Part shown: positions 30,691 to 39,506 of the stretch, piece by piece
Layout of the letters: every line of letters starts with the position of its first letter
How positions within the stretch are numbered: the stretch's first letter is position 1
NCBI RefSeq assembly: GCF_012569045.1
Contig: NZ_CP046196.1
Span: 129,290-193,289, forward strand
Origin: Enterobacteriaceae endosymbiont of Donacia sparganii
GTDB lineage: Bacteria > Pseudomonadota > Gammaproteobacteria > Enterobacterales > Enterobacteriaceae
DNA length: 64,000 nt
Direction of reading: 5' to 3'
Notes under the pieces: model-generated
Databases searched by the model: none
The model's input: only the letters and a program-made list of their open reading frames with translations
Told to the model about the DNA's origin: nothing
Program-made: the position numbers and the translations under genes

Positions 30691-32532
30691 ATGTTAAATA
30701 AATATAATATCAAACAATATATTTTAATAATTTTACTATTAATATTTAGTATCATATATTCTTTACCAAATATATATAAAGATATTCCTATTATTCAAAT
30801 AAAATTTTTAAATAAAAAAAATTTAAATTTTATTATTTTTAATAATATTAATAAAATTTTAAAAAAAAATAATTTAATTTATATTAAAGCTTTTTTATAT
30901 AGAAAAAATATAGAAATTATATTTAATAATATTGAAGATCAATTAAATGCATATAAAGTAATAAAAAATAATCTAAATATAGATAATCATTTTATTAATA
31001 TTACTACTAAATTAATATCTTCTCTTCCTAATTGGTTAAAATATATAAAAGCTAAACCGATTAACTTAGGTTTAGATTTAAAAGGAGGAATATATTTTTT
31101 ATTACAAATTGATAATAATTATGTTTTAAAAAAAATAAAAGAACAAAATATTGAAAACATAAAAAAAATTGTAAATATAAAAAATATATCTTTTATTAAA
31201 GATGAAAAATTTAATAATTTTAATTATAAAATTTTTTTTAAAAATAAAAAAAGTAGAAATAAAGTATTTTATAAATTAAAAAAAAAAAATAATAATATAA
31301 TTATTAATTATAAAATTATTGATAATAATGGAATTAAAATATTTTTAAATAAACATGAATTAAATAAATTTAAAAACTTTATTATGGAAAAAAATATTAA
31401 TGTATTACGTAATAGAGTAAATCAAATAGGAGTTACTGATACTGTAGTTCAAAAAAAAGATTTAAATCATATAATTATAGAACTTCCAGGAGTACAAAAT
31501 TTTCAAGAAGCAAAAAATATATTAGGTAATACATCAACATTAGAATTTCATTTAATTAATAAAAATAACTTTATTAATAATAAAAATGATTTTTATACTT
31601 TTTATTTAAAAAATAAAACACCTATTTTTATAAATAAAAAAAGTATAATAGATGGTTCAAATATAATAAATGCTACTTATAATAAAAATGAATATAATAA
31701 ACCTCAAGTAAATATTTTTTTAGATAATAAAGGAAGTAATATTATATCTAAATTTACTCAAAAACACATTGGTGATAGTATAGTTACTTTACTTGTAAAT
31801 TATATAAATAATAAAAAAAATATAAAAAATAATAATTCTATAATTAGAAAAATAAAAATTATTAATATAGCAGTAATTAAAACACAAGTTAATAATACTT
31901 TTAGTATTATAGGTCTAACTAATTTTAAAGAAGCAAAAAAATTAGCTTTTTTATTAAAATCTGGTAAATTAAGTTCTCCTGTAAAAATTATACAAGAAAA
32001 AATAATAGGTCCTTCTATTGGAAGGAAAAATATTATTCAAGGAATAAAAGCTTGTTTAATAGGGATTTTAATATGTATTATTTTTATGGTATTTTATTAT
32101 AAAATTTTTGGTATTATTGCAATAATAGCATTATTTATAAATATACTTTTAATTATTAGTTTTTTTTCTTTATTACCAGGTTTAACCTTAACTATGTCAG
32201 GGATTACTGGTATAGTATTAACATTAGTTATAGCATTAAATACTAATATTTTAATAAATGAAAGAATAAAAGAAGAAATAAATAAAAAATTATTTATTCA
32301 TAAAGCAATTTATTTTGGATATAAAAAAACTTTACCTAGTATTTTAGATATTAATATAATTACTATTATTAATACTTGTATTTTAAAAATTTTTGGATCT
32401 AGAGAAATGCAAGGTTTTGCTATTACAACTTTTATTGGGATTATTACATCTATATTTACTTCTGTATTTATAACTTGGTTAATTGTGAATTTTTTATATA
32501 GTAATAAAAAAATAAAAAAATTATCTATTTAA
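30691..32532 (+). CDS. secD: protein translocase subunit SecD
   Basis: SecD with SecF uses the proton gradient to help pull exported proteins into the periplasm. It has 613 residues (E. coli 615). There is one N-terminal membrane span, then a long Lys/Asn-rich periplasmic region containing INLGLDLKGGIYFLLQ and NVLRNRVNQIGVTD, and five C-terminal spans with TGIVLTLVIALNTNILINERIKEE. The first periplasmic part is diverged but length is kept. yajC and tgt are absent upstream; secF follows after 38 bases. Confidence 0.96.
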   Translation: MLNKYNIKQYILIILLLIFSIIYSLPNIYKDIPIIQIKFLNKKNLNFIIFNNINKILKKNNLIYIKAFLYRKNIEIIFNNIEDQLNAYKVIKNNLNIDNHFINITTKLISSLPNWLKYIKAKPINLGLDLKGGIYFLLQIDNNYVLKKIKEQNIENIKKIVNIKNISFIKDEKFNNFNYKIFFKNKKSRNKVFYKLKKKNNNIIINYKIIDNNGIKIFLNKHELNKFKNFIMEKNINVLRNRVNQIGVTDTVVQKKDLNHIIIELPGVQNFQEAKNILGNTSTLEFHLINKNNFINNKNDFYTFYLKNKTPIFINKKSIIDGSNIINATYNKNEYNKPQVNIFLDNKGSNIISKFTQKHIGDSIVTLLVNYINNKKNIKNNNSIIRKIKIINIAVIKTQVNNTFSIIGLTNFKEAKKLAFLLKSGKLSSPVKIIQEKIIGPSIGRKNIIQGIKACLIGILICIIFMVFYYKIFGIIAIIALFINILLIISFFSLLPGLTLTMSGITGIVLTLVIALNTNILINERIKEEINKKLFIHKAIYFGYKKTLPSILDINIITIINTCILKIFGSREMQGFAITTFIGIITSIFTSVFITWLIVNFLYSNKKIKKLSI

Positions 32533-32570
32533 ATTATAGTGTAAAATAAAATAAAATAAAATTAAATTAT

Positions 32571-33503
32571 ATGTATCTTTTAAATAATAAAATTACTAAA
32601 TTTATAAAAAATAAAAAATTAAAATATTATAATTTTATGAAATGGAATAAATATGCTTTTACTATTTCTAGTATATGGATTATATTTTCTCTTATAATTA
32701 TTTATTTTAATCATTTTAATTGGGGATTAGATTTTACAGGAGGAACTATAGTTGAATTAAGTTTTAATAAACCAATAAAAAATGTTAAAAAAATAAAGTT
32801 TTTATTACAAAAAATATTTATATCAAAAATTAATATTATTTTTTTTAAAAAAAAAAATATTATTTTAATTAAATTATCAAAAAAATTTATAAATAATAGA
32901 TTTATAAAAAAAAAATTATTAATCATATTTAATAATTTTTTAAAATATCAATATAAAATTAAAAAAATAGAATTTTTAGGTCCTAATATAGATAAAAACT
33001 TTATTTTTTCTGGATTTGCAGCTGTTTTAGCAGTATTTTTAAGTATAAGTTTATATATTGGATTTAGATTTGAATGGAATTTATCATTTAGTATAATTTT
33101 ATCTTTATTACATGATTTAATTATTACTATGGGATTAATTTCTTTATTACATATTGAAATAGATTTAACTATAATTACATCTTTTATATCAATAATTAGT
33201 TATTCTTTAAATGATAGTATCATAATTTTAGATAGAATAAGAGAAAATTGTTTTTTTATTAAAAATAAAAATATTATAAATATTATTAATTTATCTATAA
33301 ATCAAACTATTAAAAGAAGTATTATTACTTCAAATATATTATTAATAATGTTATTAAATTTATATTTTTTTGGAGGAATTTTATTAAAAAATTTTGCATT
33401 TATTATGATTATAGGTATAATAATAGGAACTTTATCTTCAATATATATTGTATCTGCAATAGCATCAAAAATAGGGATTGATATAGATCATATTAATAAT
33501 TAA
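32571..33503 (+). CDS. secF: protein translocase subunit SecF
   Basis: Partner of SecD in the SecDF complex. It has 310 residues (E. coli 323) and six predicted spans. Motifs: WGLDFTGGTIVELSF after the first span, LGPNIDKNF, and the C-terminal SISLYIGFRFEW, DLIITMGL and SYSLNDSIIILDRIRE. The N-terminus is rich in Lys/Asn. The gene ends 47 bases from the convergent rsmC. Confidence 0.95.
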   Translation: MYLLNNKITKFIKNKKLKYYNFMKWNKYAFTISSIWIIFSLIIIYFNHFNWGLDFTGGTIVELSFNKPIKNVKKIKFLLQKIFISKINIIFFKKKNIILIKLSKKFINNRFIKKKLLIIFNNFLKYQYKIKKIEFLGPNIDKNFIFSGFAAVLAVFLSISLYIGFRFEWNLSFSIILSLLHDLIITMGLISLLHIEIDLTIITSFISIISYSLNDSIIILDRIRENCFFIKNKNIINIINLSINQTIKRSIITSNILLIMLLNLYFFGGILLKNFAFIMIIGIIIGTLSSIYIVSAIASKIGIDIDHINN

Positions 33504-33550
33504 TAATTAATTAATATTTATTTTTTTTTACAAAAAAATTACTTTAAAAT

Positions 33551-34594
33551 TTATATATTTTTTATTTTATATACAGAAAATTTTTTATTTTTAGATAAAA
33601 TAAAAAATTTATATGTAAAATTATTAAAAATTTTTTTATATGGTATAAAATTATTAGCTACAAATAATAATTCTCCTTTATATTTTATATTTTTTTTAAA
33701 TTCATCTATCATTTGATAAATAAATGTTAAGGAATATTTTAAATCATCATGAAAAGGGGGATTAGATATGATGAAATCAAATTTGTCTTTAATATTAGAA
33801 TAAATATTACTAGGAAATACATGAATATTTTTTATTAAATTTTCTTTTAATGTTTTTTTAGTTGAATAAACTGCTTTAGCATCTATATCTACCGAATATA
33901 TTGAATATTTTTTTTTATATTTTCTCATATTATTATTTATAATTATAGAAATAATTCCAGAACCACAACCTAAATCTAATATCTTACCTTTTATTAAAGA
34001 ATAATTATTAATAGTAGAAATTAGTAATTCACTACCATTATCAATCTTATTACCTCCAAATACTCCAGGTAAATTATATATTTTATAATTATTATAATTA
34101 TAATAATTCCAATAATTATTTATATTAAAAGAAATATGTTTAGTTAAAATTCCATAAAAAATAATATGTTTCCTTGCATTAATAGTATTTTTAAAATTAA
34201 TTATTTTAAATTTTTCTAGATTATGAAGGCTTCTAACTCCACTATTATTAGCACCTAAAATAAATATTTTAGTTTTTAAAGATAAAAATGATAAAATATT
34301 ATTTAAAATAAATATAGATTCTTGTTTATTTTTTAACCAAAAAAATATAAGAACATTAAAATTATATTTTTTATATTTATTTTTCATAATTCCATAACAT
34401 AAATTTTTTTTACAAAAATTTTTTTTTAACCATGTATAATAGTTATAATTATAAGTATTAATAAAACTAAATAAAGTATTTAAATATATAGGTATTTTAT
34501 CTTTAATATTCCCTGCAAAAATAATTTTTTTATTTAAAAATTTATCTTTAAACAAATTTATAAAATACTTATTTATTGGTGATAATACATACAT
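33551..34594 (-). CDS. rsmC: 16S rRNA m2G1207 methyltransferase RsmC
   Basis: RsmC N2-methylates G1207 of 16S rRNA in assembled 30S subunits. It has 347 residues (E. coli 343). The N-terminal non-catalytic domain is highly diverged but recognisable (IFAGNIKDKIPIYL, LGANNSGVRSLHNLE). The C-terminal catalytic domain has LPGVFGGNKIDNGSELL, ILDLGCGSGIISI and the catalytic ISNPPFHDD. It starts one base after the apaH stop, so it is probably translated from the apaH transcript; in E. coli it lies elsewhere. Confidence 0.94.
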   Translation of the reverse strand: MYVLSPINKYFINLFKDKFLNKKIIFAGNIKDKIPIYLNTLFSFINTYNYNYYTWLKKNFCKKNLCYGIMKNKYKKYNFNVLIFFWLKNKQESIFILNNILSFLSLKTKIFILGANNSGVRSLHNLEKFKIINFKNTINARKHIIFYGILTKHISFNINNYWNYYNYNNYKIYNLPGVFGGNKIDNGSELLISTINNYSLIKGKILDLGCGSGIISIIINNNMRKYKKKYSIYSVDIDAKAVYSTKKTLKENLIKNIHVFPSNIYSNIKDKFDFIISNPPFHDDLKYSLTFIYQMIDEFKKNIKYKGELLFVANNFIPYKKIFNNFTYKFFILSKNKKFSVYKIKNI

Positions 34595-34595
34595 T

Positions 34596-35432
34596 TTAAA
34601 TTATACAATTTATATTATAAAATTTTTTTTTTTCCCATGAAAAAATTGTTAAATTTTTTCCCCAACAACATCCAGTATCTAATCCTATAATATTTTTAGG
34701 AGTATATTGTCCACCTTGTAAATCAGACCAATGACCAAAAAATATTGTATATTTATTATATAAGTTATTAGGAATCCAAAACCATGGTTTTAATATTTTA
34801 GAAGTAATATCATTAGGAGCTTTTTTAGTTAACATTTCTAACTTACCATCTGGATAACAATATCTCATTTTTGTTAATGCATTAATAATAAAATTAAAAC
34901 GTTGAAATCCTATTAATGTATTTTTTTTCCAGTCATTTATTTGATATTTTTCATTATTCATATAATCTAAAAATATTTTATTATTTTTCCCAGATATTAT
35001 ATTTTGCGCTTCATTAGAAGCGGATAATATAATATTAATATTATCCCATTGGGGGGTAATACCTGCATGTGACATTAAAATTTTTTTATTTTCATCATAT
35101 TGAACTAAGGGTTGATATTTTAACCAAGAATTAATAATAAATCTTATTTTATTATCTTTTAATAAATTTAAAATTTCTTGATCATTTATATAATTAATAT
35201 TAGTCCCTAAAATTAGGGATATTAAATATAAATCATGATTTCCTAAAACTAATTTTATAGATTTTTTAATAGAATATAAAAAATATAAAACTTTTATAGA
35301 ATCTGGTCCTCTAGATATAAGATCACCTGTGATCCACAATTGATCTTTTTTATAATTAAAATTAATTTTTTTTAATAAGGAAATAAATTCATTATAGTGA
35401 CCATGAATATCTCCAATAAAATAAGTAGTCAT
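34596..35432 (-). CDS. apaH: diadenosine tetraphosphatase ApaH
   Basis: ApaH symmetrically cleaves Ap4A and removes NpnN caps from RNA. It has 278 residues (E. coli 280). The metallophosphatase motifs are in order: GDIHGHYNEF, GDLISRGPDS, GNHDLYL and SHAGITPQW, with GLDTGCCWGKNL near the end. It follows apaG by 22 bases in the surA-rsmA-apaG-apaH order of E. coli. Confidence 0.97.
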   Translation of the reverse strand: MTTYFIGDIHGHYNEFISLLKKINFNYKKDQLWITGDLISRGPDSIKVLYFLYSIKKSIKLVLGNHDLYLISLILGTNINYINDQEILNLLKDNKIRFIINSWLKYQPLVQYDENKKILMSHAGITPQWDNINIILSASNEAQNIISGKNNKIFLDYMNNEKYQINDWKKNTLIGFQRFNFIINALTKMRYCYPDGKLEMLTKKAPNDITSKILKPWFWIPNNLYNKYTIFFGHWSDLQGGQYTPKNIIGLDTGCCWGKNLTIFSWEKKKFYNINCII

Positions 35433-35454
35433 ATTTTTTTATATAATAATTGTA

Positions 35455-35835
35455 TTAATGAATATAAGTTTTAATTGCTAAACGGAATATAGGAATATCT
35501 ATATGATAGACATGATTATTTTCATCTATCATTATATAATGTCCTTGCATAATTCCAATCGGAGTTTTTAAAATTGTACCACTAGTATAGTGAAAATCAT
35601 TTCCTGGTTTAATATATGGTTTATGACCTATTATTCCTTCACCGTATATTTGAGTTTTTTCACCATTACCATTAGTAATGGTCCAATAACGACTAATTAA
35701 TTGTAAAATTTTTTTTCCTAAATTATGTATAGTAATTGTATAAGCGAAAACATAACGATTAACAGCAGGTATTGATTGTGATTCTATATAAATACTATGT
35801 ACTTTTATATAAACTTGAGATAATAATGATTTCAT
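35455..35835 (-). CDS. apaG: ApaG protein
   Basis: A 126-residue ApaG/DUF525 domain protein (E. coli 125), an immunoglobulin-like fold of unknown biochemical role, linked to Co2+ resistance in enterics. Conserved stretches are FAYTITIHNLG, SRYWTITNGNG, GEGIIGHKPYIKPG and YTSGTILKTPIGIMQGHY. It lies four bases after rsmA and 22 before apaH, clearly in the same operon. Confidence 0.96.
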   Translation of the reverse strand: MKSLLSQVYIKVHSIYIESQSIPAVNRYVFAYTITIHNLGKKILQLISRYWTITNGNGEKTQIYGEGIIGHKPYIKPGNDFHYTSGTILKTPIGIMQGHYIMIDENNHVYHIDIPIFRLAIKTYIH

Positions 35836-35839
35836 AAGT

Positions 35840-36640
35840 TTATAACCTTTTATTATTTAATTCTAACCAATGAGCTAATTGACAATATTCTGATATTGAA
35901 ACATTTTCAGCACGAATTTTATGATCAATACCTAAATAATTTAATTCTTCTATGGAAAATAAATTTCTTAAACTATTTCGTAAAATTTTTCTTCTCATGC
36001 TAAAAGCTTGTTTTATAATTTTTGTTAAAAAAAAAATATTTTTAAAATTATAAGGATTATTAATATAAGGTCTCATATACACCATAGTAGAAAATATTTT
36101 AGGTTTAGGGAAAAAAGAATTTGGTTTAATTTCTATTAAAGATTTTATTTTACAAAATAATTGCGTCATTATACTTAAACAACCATAATTTTTTTCTCCA
36201 GGATGAGCAGTTAAACAATTTACTACTTCTTTTTGCATTATAAAATTCATATCTTTAATATTATATAAGTATTTAAATAAATAAAATATTATTGTAATAG
36301 AAATATTATACGGTAAACTACCAAATATACGTATTCTTTTTTTATATTTTTTTATTAAAATTAAAAAATCAAAATTTAATACATTATTTAAAATAATATT
36401 TACATTTGAATCCATTAAAATCTTATTTTTTTTTAAAAGATTAACAAAATTTTGATCAATTTCAATTATTGAAATATTTTTATTATAATTAATAATTGGA
36501 ATAGTTAATGCTCCTAAACCTGGCCCTATTTCTACCATAATATGGTAATATTTAGGATTTATAAAAGATATAATTTGTTTTATAATTTTTCTGTTAACTA
36601 AAATATGTTGACCATATTTTTTTTTAAAAAAAATTTTCAT
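35840..36640 (-). CDS. rsmA: 16S rRNA dimethyladenosine transferase RsmA (KsgA)
   Basis: RsmA dimethylates A1518 and A1519 near the 3' end of 16S rRNA, a late 30S assembly checkpoint. It has 266 residues (E. coli 273). It shows KKYGQHILVN at the start, the SAM loop VEIGPGLGALTIPI, and a C-terminal KAFSMRRKILRNSL. The catalytic NLPY motif reads SLPY here (FGSLPYNIS), an Asn-to-Ser change at a position that is nearly invariant in this family. pdxA, which separates surA and rsmA in E. coli, is missing (89 bases only). Confidence 0.96.
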   Translation of the reverse strand: MKIFFKKKYGQHILVNRKIIKQIISFINPKYYHIMVEIGPGLGALTIPIINYNKNISIIEIDQNFVNLLKKNKILMDSNVNIILNNVLNFDFLILIKKYKKRIRIFGSLPYNISITIIFYLFKYLYNIKDMNFIMQKEVVNCLTAHPGEKNYGCLSIMTQLFCKIKSLIEIKPNSFFPKPKIFSTMVYMRPYINNPYNFKNIFFLTKIIKQAFSMRRKILRNSLRNLFSIEELNYLGIDHKIRAENVSISEYCQLAHWLELNNKRL

Positions 36641-36729
36641 ATTATTAATATATAATATTTTTATTTTATCAAAAATTTATTATTTATATATATCTAATAT
36701 TAGATATTAATACAATAATATTTTTATAA

Positions 36730-38016
36730 TTAAATTATATTTTTTATATACATATTTTGGGATTTTTCATAAATCAATAAATCAGCTTCTTTTTCTATAC
36801 TTTCTGTTAAAATAATTTGATATGCTTTTTTTTTAAAAAATAATTTATTATTTAAAATATTTTTTTTATCTAATAATTGTATTATAAAAAAACTATCAGA
36901 TTCTTTAATAGGTAAACTAAATTCATTTATTTTTAATTTTTTTATAATTTTTTTAAATTTTGGAGAAAAATTATTTAATAATATCCAATTTTTATTATCT
37001 CCATATTTAATAGTTATTATATCATCAGAAAATAATTGAGCTGCTTTTTTAAAGGTAATTTTTTTTTTTAAAATATTAAAATATATATTATTAATTTTTT
37101 TATAAAAATCTTTATTACTTAAATTTTTTTTTTTAATAAATATAAATCTTAATAAAACTTTTTCATTATCTAAATTATCTATTAATTTAATATTATTTAT
37201 TTGTAAAATTAGTAATTTTGAATTTAAATATATTGGTCCTATTACATCTTTTTTTTTAGAATTATCTAAATAATTAATAATATTTTTTGATAATTTATTT
37301 TCTATATTTTTTAAAATTATTTTTTTTATATTAAAATGAGAAATAAATATTTTTATATTATATTTTTTTGTATTATTATTTAATTTTTTATTTTTTAAAA
37401 TATTTACTAATTGATTTAATAATATAATTTTATTATGAAAATTATTTTTTAAAGATTTTTTATTAATTAAAAAATAAAAAATAGTAATATTATATATTTT
37501 ACGGTTTTTTGATTTTTGATATAATTGATTAGTTAATGAATTAATTTCTTCATCATAAATATTAATATCTTTTTGTACTAATTTAATTTTCAATATATTT
37601 ATTAAAATAATTTCTTTTAAAATATTAAAATATCTTTGATAATTAATATTTTTAATTAAAAAATTTTTTTTTAATATATTTTCATTAATATTATTAAGTT
37701 TATATATTTTAAATATAATATTATCTACATTTTCTTCTGAAAAAGAAAAATCAGAACTTTTCATTATTTGTAAAAAAATATAATGTTTTATTATATCTTT
37801 AGTATTTTTAATATTTAAAATAGAATATAATTGTGGATATATACTATTATTAATTTTTTTTGTAAAAGATAAAATATTATCTATATCTTGTTTTAAAAAA
37901 ATATCTTCATTTATAATTATTTTAATACTATTAATATTTTGCATAGACATACATTTAGAAATATTGAATATACAGCAAAATAATACTATAATATAAATTA
38001 TTTTTCGAATTATCAT
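36730..38016 (-). CDS. surA: periplasmic chaperone/peptidyl-prolyl isomerase SurA
   Basis: SurA escorts outer-membrane proteins through the periplasm. It has 428 residues, as in E. coli. It starts with a signal peptide (KIIYIIVLFCCIFNIS). The N-terminal chaperone region is diverged and Lys/Asn-rich. The second parvulin domain is recognisable near the C-terminus (FSDDIITIKYGDNKNW then IIQLLDKK); the first is degenerate. Position upstream of rsmA-apaG-apaH supports the call. lptD, which precedes it in E. coli, is gone, so OmpA-like proteins are the likely clients. Confidence 0.88.
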   Translation of the reverse strand: MIIRKIIYIIVLFCCIFNISKCMSMQNINSIKIIINEDIFLKQDIDNILSFTKKINNSIYPQLYSILNIKNTKDIIKHYIFLQIMKSSDFSFSEENVDNIIFKIYKLNNINENILKKNFLIKNINYQRYFNILKEIILINILKIKLVQKDINIYDEEINSLTNQLYQKSKNRKIYNITIFYFLINKKSLKNNFHNKIILLNQLVNILKNKKLNNNTKKYNIKIFISHFNIKKIILKNIENKLSKNIINYLDNSKKKDVIGPIYLNSKLLILQINNIKLIDNLDNEKVLLRFIFIKKKNLSNKDFYKKINNIYFNILKKKITFKKAAQLFSDDIITIKYGDNKNWILLNNFSPKFKKIIKKLKINEFSLPIKESDSFFIIQLLDKKNILNNKLFFKKKAYQIILTESIEKEADLLIYEKSQNMYIKNII

Positions 38017-38139
38017 TTTTAATCCTATTAGGTAGATAGATAAGTATAAATATATATTATTAATATATAATAAAAAATTTTAATTTATTAAATTTCTATT
38101 ATTAAAAATAATATTTAATTATAATAATTTTATATATTA

Positions 38140-38161
38140 ATTATCTATTATAATAGATAAT
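38140..38161. promoter_or_regulatory. 22-bp perfect palindrome in the surA/djlA divergent spacer
   Basis: Perfect palindrome of 11-bp arms without spacer (ATTATCTATTA and its complement), with one G/C pair per arm. It lies in the divergent surA/djlA region, 36 bases before the djlA start. It could be an operator or overlap a -10 box (TATAAT is inside it). Chance cannot be excluded at this base composition. Confidence 0.35.
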
Positions 38162-38197
38162 ATGAATTATAATTTAAATATATTTATTGAGGAAAAT

Positions 38198-39076
38198 ATG
38201 TTTTCTTTTTTAACATTATTATTATTTTTAATAAAATTTATAATTAATTATAATATAAGTTATAATTTATTAAATATAATAATATTTATATTAATTAGTT
38301 ATTTTATTAATAAAATAACTAAATTTTATAATAAAAAACGTTATGTTAACTATATAAATAGTATAAGAAAAATATTTCTTCAAACTAATTTTGAAGTTAT
38401 GGGATATATAAGTAAATCTAAAGGTTTTATAAGTAAAAATGATATAAATTTTACAATTATATTAATGAAAAAAATAAATTTAAATAATAAAGAAATAAAT
38501 TTTGCTAAAAAAGCATTTAAAAATGGTAAGAAAAAAAATTATCCTTTAATTTTTAAATTAAATAATTTAAATTATTTAATTTATAAAAATATAAATTTAA
38601 TAAATAAATTTATAGAAATACAAATTGAACTATCTTTTATAAATAGATATTTACATTCTAAAACTAGAAAAATATTAAATATTATTTTTGAAGAATTTAA
38701 TATATCATCTTATGAACTTTTATCCATAATAAATAAATTAAAATATAATAATAACCATATTAATGAAGAAGATTTATTTTTTAATTATAATTTTAATAAA
38801 GAAAAAAATAATAACTATCATCATAGTAATAATGATAATAAGTTTCAAAATATAAATAATCATAAAACAGATTTAGAGAAAGCATATGAATTATTAGGTA
38901 TTAAATATAATGACAATCTTTTAACCATAAAAAGAGCATATCATAAATTAATTAGTAAATATCATCCAGATAAATTAATTTCAAAAGGTTATTCATTAAA
39001 AAAATTAGAAATAGCAAAAATTAAAACACAAAATATACATAAAGCATATAGTATAATTAAAAAACATATTACATAA
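38198..39076 (+). CDS. djlA: membrane-anchored DnaJ-like co-chaperone DjlA
   Basis: DjlA is an inner-membrane J protein that activates DnaK. An ATG at 38162 also opens the frame, but the start at 38198 (292 residues) is preferred because GAGGAAA lies just before it and it places the membrane span at the N-terminus as in E. coli (271 residues). Order: one or two spans, a central TerB-like helical domain (TNFEVMGYISKSKG), an Asn-rich linker, and a C-terminal J domain with HPD (KYHPDKLISKG). It is divergent from surA, as in E. coli, where lptD lies between them. It ends two bases from acpS. Confidence 0.93.
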   Translation: MFSFLTLLLFLIKFIINYNISYNLLNIIIFILISYFINKITKFYNKKRYVNYINSIRKIFLQTNFEVMGYISKSKGFISKNDINFTIILMKKINLNNKEINFAKKAFKNGKKKNYPLIFKLNNLNYLIYKNINLINKFIEIQIELSFINRYLHSKTRKILNIIFEEFNISSYELLSIINKLKYNNNHINEEDLFFNYNFNKEKNNNYHHSNNDNKFQNINNHKTDLEKAYELLGIKYNDNLLTIKRAYHKLISKYHPDKLISKGYSLKKLEIAKIKTQNIHKAYSIIKKHIT

Positions 39077-39078
39077 TA

Positions 39079-39471
39079 TTAAATTTTATATGTTTCAATT
39101 ATAACTATTGCACAAGTATATTTTTTTTCATCTGATAATGAAACATGAACTTTATATTTGAAAACTATATTTTTTAAAAAATTTAAAGTTTTTTTATAAA
39201 ATTTTATTTTTGGTTGACCTGTTACATAATGAGATAATTCTATTTGATTAAAAAATATACCATTAGTAAAACCAGTACCCAAAGCTTTTGAAGCTGCTTC
39301 TTTTACTGTAAAATATTTTGCTAAAATTTTAGCTTTATTATTATTTTTTTTATATATATTTAATTCATACTTAGTAAGTATTTTATATGCAAAACGTTCA
39401 CCAAAACGCATAATAATTTTTTTTATTCTACTTACTTCTATAATATCAATACCAATACCAATAATTTTCAT
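39079..39471 (-). CDS. acpS: holo-[acyl-carrier-protein] synthase AcpS
   Basis: AcpS transfers 4'-phosphopantetheine from CoA to acyl carrier protein. It has 130 residues (E. coli 126). The metal-binding GIGIDIIEVSRI is at the N-terminus and FTVKEAASKALGTG is in the middle. It is the last gene of a lepA-lepB-rnc-era-acpS unit. recO and pdxJ, which lie between era and acpS in E. coli, are absent. It faces djlA tail to tail with a two-base gap. Confidence 0.96.
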   Translation of the reverse strand: MKIIGIGIDIIEVSRIKKIIMRFGERFAYKILTKYELNIYKKNNNKAKILAKYFTVKEAASKALGTGFTNGIFFNQIELSHYVTGQPKIKFYKKTLNFLKNIVFKYKVHVSLSDEKKYTCAIVIIETYKI

Positions 39472-39506
39472 ATTAATAATTTTAATTTACATAAATTTTT
39501 TATAAA

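Noticed and set aside
36730-38016. SurA as a decayed pseudogene
   Set aside because: Sequence is much diverged but the frame is full-length, with a signal peptide and a recognisable second parvulin domain.
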